From: an uncultured Eubacteriales bacterium
GTDB lineage: Bacteria; Bacillota; Clostridia; Christensenellales; UBA1242
Reading direction: 5' to 3'
NCBI GenBank assembly: GCA_900557585.1
Contig: USTJ01000054.1
Coordinates: 1 to 5,678 of the forward strand
Length of the DNA: 5,678 nt
Within the stretch, counting starts at the first letter, position 1. Every line of letters starts with the position of its first letter. Made by a program: the position numbers and the translations under genes. Shown here in pieces: positions 1 through 5,678 of the stretch. The notes beneath the pieces are model-generated. The model saw only the letters and a program-made list of their open reading frames with translations. It was not told where the DNA came from and searched no databases.

Positions 1-1
1 A

Positions 2-3000
2 CCTGCACCAGACAATTTTACATTTTCGCGTGCAAAAAACAACGAAACAAATATTGACAATCTTGTGACACTTTCACGCCTTGCATCGGGAGAGGTTGAT
101 GTTCTTGTTTTGCCAGTTTCGGCTGTGCTTTCGCTTTATCCAACAAAGCAGGCAATTTTAAACAACTTTATCAAAATTAAAGTTGATGAAAAAATCGAAC
201 CATCTGCGCTTGCCGAAAAACTTGTAAAGGCGGGATATAAAAGAGAAGACCTTGTTTCTGCACCTTGTCAGTTTGCTCTTCGTGGTGACATTTTAGATGT
301 TTTTCCAATGCAGGCTGAAACAATGTATCGCGTTGAGTTTTTCGACCAATATATCGAAAGCATTTGCGAACTTGACGGCGCAACAATGAAAAAGGGCAAA
401 AGCGTTAAAGCAATTGAAATTTTGCCATGTTCAAATGTGTTTTTTGAAGATAACGAAGTTGCCTTGATTCAAAAATATTTGGACAAATGCCTTGAAAGAA
501 AGTTTGAAGATGGAACCGAAAAAGAAGAATATGTGAAAAACATAAACGACTTGAAGTTTAAACTTGAAAACGAAACTTCGGGCTTTTCACTTGATTATAT
601 TTTCCCGCTTATCAAGAATAAATCTTCAATTTTTGACTATGTCAAAGACTTTGCGGTTTTGATTGATGAGTGCAAAATGGTTTATGACGAAAGCATTTCT
701 TTCGAGCGTGAAAAAACCGAACAGATTAAACGTCTTGAAAAAGACAATGTTTTGCTTTCAAAAACTGGAAACACTTTTGAGTTTTCAGAGTTTTTAAACG
801 AACTTCCAAACCACATTTCTGTGGCTTTTCAAAAAATTACAAACACCAACAGATTTTTTAATCCAAAGGTTGTTTTAAACATAAAGTCCTCGCCAGTTTC
901 AAGATACACTCACAATCTTGCACTTCTTGCAAAAGACCTTAAAAAATATGATTTTGACGGCTACCGTTCAATATTGTTTGCAAAAACTCAGCAAGATGCT
1001 GAATATTTGAAAAAAACGCTTTTGAACAGTGGTGTCGAATATGATATTTCAAATCCAGACAAGTTGAGTGAAACAAACAGTTCAATTATTCCAAAAGAGT
1101 TTGCGTCGGGCTTTATTTTGCCAGATGAAAAGATTTTTGTTCTTGGAACCTATGACATTTTGCCAAGAAAAGCAAAAGAAAACAAACTCAAAGTTCAACG
1201 CTCTAATGTTTTTTCAATCCCAAAAGTTGGCGACTATGTTGTCCACTCTTTCCACGGAATTGGAATTTGTGAGGGTGTTACAAAACTTTCTGGAAACTTT
1301 GGAACCAAAGACTATGTTGTTGTTCGCTATCGTGACGGCGACAAACTCTATGTTCCAATTGACCAAATGAACATGCTTGACAAGTTCTCGGGTGCCGAGG
1401 CTCCAAAAAGACTTTCTAAAATTGGCGGTCAGGAATTTGCAAAAGTCAAAGAGAAAGTAAAGTCGTCGGTAAAGAAACTTGCATTTGACCTTTTGGCACT
1501 TTATGCTGAAAGAGAAAAGAAAAAGGGCTTTGCATATAGCAAAGACACCGATCTTCAAGTTGAATTTGAAAACAGTTTTCCATACACTGAAACCGAAGAC
1601 CAACTTGTTTCTATTTCTGAAATTAAGCAAGACATGGAACAAGGAAAAGTTATGGATCGTCTTCTTTGTGGTGATGTTGGCTTTGGAAAAACCGAGGTTG
1701 CACTTCGTGCTGCGTTCAAGGCAATTGTAGACGGAAAACAAGTTGCCTTTTTGGCACCAACAACCATTCTTTGTGAGCAACACTATAATACTGCGCGTGC
1801 AAGAATGGATAATTTCGGGGTTAAAACCGAAGTCTTGAACCGCTTCAAAACGCCAAAACAAGCGCGTGAAATTTTAAAAAAAGTTGAAAGTGGCGAAATT
1901 GATGTTCTTTGTGGAACTCATCGCATTTTGAGTGCAGATGTAAACTTTAAAGACCTTGGACTTATCATTCTTGATGAAGAGCAAAAATTTGGTGTTGAAG
2001 ACAAAGAAAAAATCAAACTTAAATATCCAAATGTTGATGTTTTAACACTCAGTGCAACGCCAATTCCAAGAACTTTGCACATGTCGCTTTCGGGTATTCG
2101 TGATGTTTCAATCATTTCAACACCGCCAAGCCAGCGTCTTCCAATTGCTACCTATGTCACCGAATATTCAGCATCACTTGTGAAAGAAGCAATTGAAAAA
2201 GAAATGTCCAGAAACGGACAAACTTTCATTTTATATAATTCTGTCGCAAAGATTTATGATTATGCCGAACGTGTTCGAAAAATTGTTCCAAATGCAAAAA
2301 TTTTGGTGGGGCATGGTCAAATGCCAGGAAAGGAACTTGAAGACATTATCTATAAGTTCTATCACGGTGAGGCTGATGTTTTGATTTGCACAACCATTAT
2401 TGAAAATGGAATTGACATTGAAAATGCAAACACATTGATTGTTGTTGACAGCGACCACTTTGGGCTTTCTCAACTTTATCAACTTCGTGGAAGAGTTGGG
2501 CGTGGAAACCGCATGGCATATGCCTATTTGACCTATGACCCAAACAAGGTTCTCACCGAAGATGCCTATAAGCGTCTTGACGCAATCAGCGAGTTCACCG
2601 AGTTTGGAAGCGGATTCAAACTTGCAATGCGAGACCTTGAAATTCGTGGAAGCGGAAATGTTCTTGGTGCCGAGCAACACGGACACATGGAAAAAGTTGG
2701 ATATGAACTTTATTCAAAACTTCTTGCCGAGGCTGTCAGCGAACTTCGTGGACAAAAGGTTCAAGAAGAAAATGATGTTCAAATCAAGGTTGCGGTTGAT
2801 GCGTTTATTCCAGACACCTATATCACCAAAAGTGAAGACCGCATGGTTGCCTATAAAACCATTGCCGGCATTAAAAATGACCAAGACAAAGACCGTGTTC
2901 TTCACGACTTTTCCGAAGTGTTTGGGCCAGTTCCAAAAGTTGTTCAAAACCTTATTGATGTTGCATATATCAAGGCAAAAGCGTCAAAACTTAAAGCGGA

Positions 3001-3208
3001 AAGTGTTGTGTCTTCTTTGTCTGCATTTGAAATTGTGTTTGACAGCAAAGACAAAATCATTGGAAATGAAGAAATTGGCGAACTTATTTACAAGTTCCGC
3101 TTTCAGTGTTCGCTTGATTTTACAAACGGCTCTAAAATTTGCTTTAAACGAAGCAAAAATGCCGAAGATAATTTCAATTTATTGAAAGAATTTATGAAAG
3201 CAGTTTAA
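2..3208 (+). CDS. mfd: Transcription-repair coupling factor Mfd (5' end outside the window)
   Basis: Mfd is a cytoplasmic ATP-driven DNA translocase that pushes stalled RNA polymerase off the template and recruits UvrA for nucleotide excision repair. Residues are numbered from the codon at base 2; 1068 are present. The UvrB-like N-terminal module includes the FALRGDILDVFP stretch (bases 265-306). The CarD-like RNA polymerase interaction domain starts near residue 409 (VGDYVVHSFHGIGIC) and runs to about 460. The translocase core has Walker A GDVGFGKT (557-564), DEEQ (658-661), SATPIPRT (684-691), motif V TTIIENGIDIE (from 797) and motif VI QLRGRVGR (827-834). The TRG region follows at about 864-900, and the C-terminal TRCF domain with FIPDTYI begins near 935. 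Full-length relatives have about 1150 residues, and the motif offset from E. coli Mfd suggests 70-80 residues are missing on the left. The frame is open upstream of the GTG at 65 and encodes Mfd-like sequence there, so that GTG is not the start. No frameshift or lost motif is visible. The stop is TAA. Confidence 0.97.
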   Translation, partial: PAPDNFTFSRAKNNETNIDNLVTLSRLASGEVDVLVLPVSAVLSLYPTKQAILNNFIKIKVDEKIEPSALAEKLVKAGYKREDLVSAPCQFALRGDILDVFPMQAETMYRVEFFDQYIESICELDGATMKKGKSVKAIEILPCSNVFFEDNEVALIQKYLDKCLERKFEDGTEKEEYVKNINDLKFKLENETSGFSLDYIFPLIKNKSSIFDYVKDFAVLIDECKMVYDESISFEREKTEQIKRLEKDNVLLSKTGNTFEFSEFLNELPNHISVAFQKITNTNRFFNPKVVLNIKSSPVSRYTHNLALLAKDLKKYDFDGYRSILFAKTQQDAEYLKKTLLNSGVEYDISNPDKLSETNSSIIPKEFASGFILPDEKIFVLGTYDILPRKAKENKLKVQRSNVFSIPKVGDYVVHSFHGIGICEGVTKLSGNFGTKDYVVVRYRDGDKLYVPIDQMNMLDKFSGAEAPKRLSKIGGQEFAKVKEKVKSSVKKLAFDLLALYAEREKKKGFAYSKDTDLQVEFENSFPYTETEDQLVSISEIKQDMEQGKVMDRLLCGDVGFGKTEVALRAAFKAIVDGKQVAFLAPTTILCEQHYNTARARMDNFGVKTEVLNRFKTPKQAREILKKVESGEIDVLCGTHRILSADVNFKDLGLIILDEEQKFGVEDKEKIKLKYPNVDVLTLSATPIPRTLHMSLSGIRDVSIISTPPSQRLPIATYVTEYSASLVKEAIEKEMSRNGQTFILYNSVAKIYDYAERVRKIVPNAKILVGHGQMPGKELEDIIYKFYHGEADVLICTTIIENGIDIENANTLIVVDSDHFGLSQLYQLRGRVGRGNRMAYAYLTYDPNKVLTEDAYKRLDAISEFTEFGSGFKLAMRDLEIRGSGNVLGAEQHGHMEKVGYELYSKLLAEAVSELRGQKVQEENDVQIKVAVDAFIPDTYITKSEDRMVAYKTIAGIKNDQDKDRVLHDFSEVFGPVPKVVQNLIDVAYIKAKASKLKAESVVSSLSAFEIVFDSKDKIIGNEEIGELIYKFRFQCSLDFTNGSKICFKRSKNAEDNFNLLKEFMKAV

Positions 3209-3224
3209 AAATTGCGAAAAGTGA

Positions 3225-3253
3225 TTGATTTTTATTTCACATTGCTTTATACT
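3225..3253 (+). promoter_or_regulatory. Predicted SigA-type promoter of the foldase-like lipoprotein gene
   Basis: A -35 box TTGATT (3225-3230) lies exactly 17 bases upstream of a -10 box TATACT (3248-3253). They match the consensus at four of six and five of six positions. Transcription would start near 3260, giving an untranslated leader of about 47 bases before the ATG at 3307. The site is in the short gap after the mfd stop, where a promoter for the next gene is expected. AT-rich DNA makes chance matches common, but the spacing and placement are good. Confidence 0.6.
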
Positions 3254-3297
3254 ATAAAAGTTATTATGTAAACTCATAGCATTCGAGGCTAGATTTT

Positions 3298-3303
3298 GGA
3301 GGA
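3298..3303 (+). promoter_or_regulatory. Ribosome binding site of the lipoprotein gene
   Basis: GGAGGA lies just upstream of the ATG at 3307, with four bases between GGAGG and the start codon. It is a near-perfect Shine-Dalgarno match at slightly short spacing. Together with the lipoprotein signal sequence that begins directly at this ATG, it fixes the start. Confidence 0.85.
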
Positions 3304-3306
3304 AAG

Positions 3307-5178
3307 ATGAAAAACTTTAAATTAAAACTATTTTCACTTGTTTTGTGCACATTCATGCTTTTGTCTGTTTTCACAGGCTGTTCGCTTTTTGTGTCAAACG
3401 ATGGCAAAGATAAAAACAAGGTTGAACTTGTAATCGGAGAAGAACAAATTACAAGAGAAGAACTTTCTCAACTTTATTATAGTTTCTATTCTCAAAACTC
3501 TTCATATTTTTATTATTATGGTGAAGAGCAAATTGCAGACCTTTTCTATCGTTCAGTCATTGCAAGCAAACTTACTTTGCAAGAAGCAAAAAAACTTATT
3601 GCAAACAACACAATTGTTGTGACCGATGAAGATTATAAAGACATTTGGAAAAATGTTTTTGACTATTTCGACAATCAGGTTACAACTGCTGAAAAAGCAA
3701 TCTTGACAAGCAAGGGTGCAAAAGATGAAGATTTGCCAAAACGTTTGCAAACTTCAAAAGATAGTGAAGAAAAAGCATATAAATATGAACCATATAAGTT
3801 CGAAAAAGTTGAATATAAACCAGCAACAGGAACTCAGGCAACAGCTCCTGAAATTGATGGTAAAATTCCAGAACTTAAAGCAAGACTTTTCAAATATAAC
3901 ACTTCAAAAGATAAAGAAAATCCAGTTTATGAAGACATTGCCGAAGCCGAACTCAAAGTTCGTAATCAAGCATATGAACAATATATTTCATCTCTTGTTT
4001 TAAGTGCAAAAGCAAACAACAAAGACACAAACAGAAACACTGTGATAAAGACCGAAGTTGAAAGAGTTTATAAAAGTTATTATGAATCTAAACTTCAAGA
4101 ACTTTATCAAGATTATATCAACTCAACTTCTGCAAGAAGTGATGAGGGATACACCGACCACTATTCAAACGCTGCAATCGTAAAGAAGTTTAAAGAACTT
4201 TTGAACGCTTCAACCGAAAGCAACACTGTTGAAGACAACTATATTGAAGTTGTAACTTCAACTGATAATGACACACTCATTTTGTATCACTATAACGGAA
4301 AATATAAATTCTTTTCAGTTCAACACGTTCTTATTTCATATAGCGATGAAATCTTGTCACAACTCAAAAACACAAATGGTTATGACACAGCAAAAGACCT
4401 TGAAATCAGAAATTATTACGAACAAGTTCGTGCTGCTCTTGTTGGCGGAACATCAGACATTGAAAACATGGAAACAACCTATCGTGATGACGATGGCTAC
4501 ACTGTTAAAGATGCCAATGGAAATAAACTCAAAATCACAATTGGTGAAATTGTTTCAAAATTCAATGAAGAAGCAAACAAACGCTTGACCGAACTTCATC
4601 AAACCGATGAATATATCGCAATGAACGCAGAACAAAGAAATCTTGCAGACATCCGTGTAAGAACACTTCTTTTCAACGAATTTGCTTGGAAATATAGTGG
4701 AGACACTGGTTCTCTCACAAACGACAAACTTGCAGGAGTTCTTGGCTTCACAATTACAAGTGAAAACAATAACCATGGCAGTTTCGTTAAAGATTTCACA
4801 AACGGCGCTCGTGAAATGTATGCTTCAATTGAAGACGAAACAAAAAAACTTGGCGAAGAAATCAAATATGTTGTTTCAGACTATGGCGTTCACATGATGA
4901 TGATAACTGGTGTTTATGAACCAGGCGAACTTGTGAAAATCACAGGAAAGAGCGACGATGAAATTGTTGAAGAACTTAAAAATAACTATGTTTCAAACCT
5001 TTCAACACAAACTCTTTATGAGTATGTATACGATTTGATTAAAGAAAAAACTGTTGGAGAGAAAGGAACATTCTATGCAGACTTCAGAAATGCAATGCTC
5101 AAAAAATATACTGACGAAGGTAAAGTTGAATATAAAGAAAAACTCACCTATGAACAACTCAACAATTTGATTAAATAG
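3307..5178 (+). CDS. PrsA/SurA-like parvulin-type foldase lipoprotein, enlarged (623 aa)
   Basis: Probable extracytoplasmic lipoprotein that helps exported proteins fold, with a divergent peptidyl-prolyl cis-trans isomerase domain. A basic start (MKNFKLK), a hydrophobic core and the lipobox-like FTGC ending at Cys25 form a type II signal peptide; Phe at -3 is less usual than Leu. Residues 39-97 (VELVIGEEQITREEL onward) resemble a SurA N-terminal domain and are rich in Tyr. A Tyr/Lys/Pro/Thr-rich linker follows at about 158-182, then helical charged sequence to about 330. The parvulin fold appears to start at QHVLISYSDE (339-348) and resume at FAWKYSGDTGS (459-469), ending at YGVHMMMI (526-533). 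His340 and His529 fit the two conserved parvulin histidines, and Asp466 sits where Pin1 has its active-site Cys. The usual GDLG is altered to GVLG. About 110 residues separate the two parts, against roughly 20-25 in PrsA, and the whole protein is about twice PrsA's usual length. A charged helical tail closes it. Position after mfd matches a common clostridial order, mfd then a PrsA-like gene. Isomerase activity is uncertain; it could act only as a chaperone. Confidence 0.75.
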   Translation: MKNFKLKLFSLVLCTFMLLSVFTGCSLFVSNDGKDKNKVELVIGEEQITREELSQLYYSFYSQNSSYFYYYGEEQIADLFYRSVIASKLTLQEAKKLIANNTIVVTDEDYKDIWKNVFDYFDNQVTTAEKAILTSKGAKDEDLPKRLQTSKDSEEKAYKYEPYKFEKVEYKPATGTQATAPEIDGKIPELKARLFKYNTSKDKENPVYEDIAEAELKVRNQAYEQYISSLVLSAKANNKDTNRNTVIKTEVERVYKSYYESKLQELYQDYINSTSARSDEGYTDHYSNAAIVKKFKELLNASTESNTVEDNYIEVVTSTDNDTLILYHYNGKYKFFSVQHVLISYSDEILSQLKNTNGYDTAKDLEIRNYYEQVRAALVGGTSDIENMETTYRDDDGYTVKDANGNKLKITIGEIVSKFNEEANKRLTELHQTDEYIAMNAEQRNLADIRVRTLLFNEFAWKYSGDTGSLTNDKLAGVLGFTITSENNNHGSFVKDFTNGAREMYASIEDETKKLGEEIKYVVSDYGVHMMMITGVYEPGELVKITGKSDDEIVEELKNNYVSNLSTQTLYEYVYDLIKEKTVGEKGTFYADFRNAMLKKYTDEGKVEYKEKLTYEQLNNLIK

Positions 5179-5192
5179 TTTCAAATAAAAGT

Positions 5193-5230
5193 AAAAAAAG
5201 ACTCAGGCAACCCGCCTGGGTCTTTTTTTT
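5193..5230 (+). terminator. Intrinsic terminator after the lipoprotein gene
   Basis: Arms GACTCAGGC (5200-5208) and GCCTGGGTC (5214-5222) form a 9-bp stem with one T-G wobble and a 5-base loop AACCC. Eight T residues follow (5223-5230), and seven A residues precede the left arm (5193-5199) and can extend the stem. It starts 15 bases after the stop codon, as expected for the end of this transcript. The flanking A and T tracts mean it could also work for transcription arriving from the right. Confidence 0.93.
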
Positions 5231-5323
5231 AATTTGCTGTTTTTTTGTGCCAGTTTTAATCCCAAGTCTATATATTTATAGTGTAAATTGATATATAAAA
5301 CTTTATAGTAGAAAAACTTTGTT

Positions 5324-5383
5324 TGTCATTTTGAGCAAATAGAGCATACGACAGCATGCGGAATGCGTTGAAAAATCTTATCG
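5324..5383. repeat. Degenerate copy of a dispersed intergenic repeat (putative)
   Basis: The segment opens with TGTCATTTTGAGC (5324-5336) and closes with GAAAAATCTTATCG (5370-5383). These resemble the two ends of a short intergenic repeat of the type TGTCATTCTGAGCGAAG...GAATCT, which I recall from many bacterial genomes; I could not check this. The middle is less AT-rich than its surroundings and contains GCATGC (5354-5359) and imperfect GCAT/ATGC arms. Only one copy is in the window, so repetition itself is not shown. Function is unknown. Confidence 0.45.
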
Positions 5384-5436
5384 TTTGTGGATGTGCCTAC
5401 ATTGAAAAAGACGAAAAAGTTGGATAAAATCAAAAG

Positions 5437-5464
5437 AAAAAACACCAAGCAATTGGTGTTTTTT
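5437..5464. terminator. Intrinsic terminator-like hairpin, possibly bidirectional
   Basis: Left arm 5437-5448 (AAAAAACACCAA) pairs perfectly over 12 bp with right arm 5453-5464 (TTGGTGTTTTTT) around the 4-base loop GCAA. The T-run serves the + strand and the A-run serves the - strand equally well. No gene in the window ends here: the lipoprotein transcript already has its own terminator about 210 bases earlier. It may back up that terminator, end a short RNA, or stop a gene converging from the right. Confidence 0.75.
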
Positions 5465-5605
5465 CTGTTCACTTCCTTTATATAGTAAAGATTTGATGTT
5501 TGGTTAAAAAATGAATATTGATGAAATATTTTGTGTTTAAATAGTTAAAGATTGATTGGTACAAGAAAGAAAAACCTATTGTTGAAGAGATATAACAAAC
5601 ATTAT

Positions 5606-5636
5606 AAAAAAGCACCAATAAGTTTGGTGCTTTTTT
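5606..5636. terminator. Second terminator-like hairpin with the same core, possibly bidirectional
   Basis: Left arm 5606-5618 (AAAAAAGCACCAA) pairs perfectly over 13 bp with right arm 5624-5636 (TTGGTGCTTTTTT) around the 5-base loop TAAGT. As in the hairpin at 5437-5464, the A and T tracts are symmetric and the core is CACCAA/TTGGTG. A convergent gene beyond the right edge is the simplest explanation, but none can be seen. Confidence 0.75.
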
Positions 5637-5678
5637 GTTGGTTATTAAGTTTGGTTTTCAAAATGTATAAAACTATTT

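Larger units (their letters stand above)
5231..5678. other. Gene-free, AT-rich intergenic stretch
   Basis: No open frame here has a credible length, ribosome binding site or recognisable product on either strand. No tRNA, rRNA, riboswitch or CRISPR repeat pattern was recognised by eye. It holds a repeat-like segment (about 5324-5383) and two terminator-like hairpins (5437-5464 and 5606-5636). The DNA around them is very AT-rich and has several isolated TATA-like boxes, but none is paired with a -35 box at proper spacing. Any gene served by these hairpins must lie past the right edge, or be a short non-coding transcript. Confidence 0.7.

Noticed and set aside
54..59. TTGACA-like hexamer near the left edge.
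   Set aside because: It lies inside the mfd coding frame with no -10 box at the right distance, so it is a chance match.
65..67. GTG at 65 as the start of mfd.
   Set aside because: The same frame is open back to base 2 and encodes sequence that fits Mfd upstream of it. The remaining protein would lack part of the UvrB-like domain, and no ribosome binding site precedes the GTG.
1214..1861. A 215-codon open frame on the - strand inside mfd.
   Set aside because: It lies wholly opposite well-conserved Mfd domains (RNA polymerase interaction domain and Walker A). Its product is Cys/Phe/Asn-rich with no recognisable motif, typical of antisense shadow frames in AT-rich genes.
2535..3185. A 216-codon + strand frame overlapping the 3' part of mfd.
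   Set aside because: It is a shifted frame of the conserved translocase and TRCF region. The product is Lys/Leu/Phe-rich low-information sequence, and the mfd frame shows no break that would call for a second gene.
3221..3240. GTGA...TCAC arms after the mfd stop as a terminator or operator.
   Set aside because: Four base pairs around a long loop and no T-run after it; it overlaps the proposed -35 box but does not form a convincing structure.
3277..3291. Small inverted repeat TAGC...GCTA in the leader of the lipoprotein gene.
   Set aside because: Only four base pairs with a 7-base loop; too weak to call an operator or attenuator.
5269..5309. Several TATA-like boxes (such as TATAAA at 5294 and TATAGT at 5304) as promoters.
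   Set aside because: None has a matching -35 box 16-18 bases upstream; they fit the local AT richness.
5356..5427. A 23-codon open frame beginning MRNALKNLIV.
   Set aside because: It starts inside the repeat-like block, has no ribosome binding site upstream, and is too short to support without conservation data.

Overview
The window is AT-rich with two long genes on the + strand and a gene-free 3' end. The base composition, the strong GGAGGA ribosome binding site, a SigA-type promoter, a PrsA-like lipoprotein and the gene order mfd followed by a parvulin-like foldase all point to a low-GC Bacillota. My best guess is a member of Clostridia, perhaps an uncultured gut lineage; this is inference, because no rRNA or other taxonomic marker is present.

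Bases 2-3208 hold almost all of mfd, the transcription-repair coupling factor. The reading frame is open to the left edge, so the true start lies outside the window and roughly 70-80 N-terminal residues are missing. All later domains and helicase motifs are intact. Bases 3209-3306 form a short intergenic stretch with a good SigA-like promoter (3225-3253) and a strong ribosome binding site (3298-3303). No terminator is visible between the two genes, so the second gene may be read both from its own promoter and by read-through from mfd.

Bases 3307-5178 encode a 623-residue lipoprotein. I read it as a divergent, enlarged PrsA/SurA-type foldase. It has a lipoprotein signal peptide with Cys25, a SurA-like N-terminal helical region, and a parvulin peptidyl-prolyl isomerase fold whose first and last strands are separated by an insert of about 110 residues. 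Both conserved parvulin histidines appear to be kept (His340 and His529). A clear intrinsic terminator follows at 5193-5230.

Bases 5231-5678 have no convincing gene. They contain a degenerate copy of what looks like a dispersed intergenic repeat (about 5324-5383) and two further terminator-like hairpins (5437-5464 and 5606-5636) sharing the core CACCAA/TTGGTG. All three hairpins have A-tracts on the left and T-tracts on the right, so they could stop transcription from either side, including from a gene beyond the right edge.

The two genes do not share a pathway: one couples stalled RNA polymerase to nucleotide excision repair in the cytoplasm, the other probably folds exported proteins outside the membrane. 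Their adjacency is a conserved gene order rather than a functional module. I found no clear sign of a new defence, mobile or signalling system. The items most worth a second look are the enlarged parvulin lipoprotein and the non-coding 3' end.
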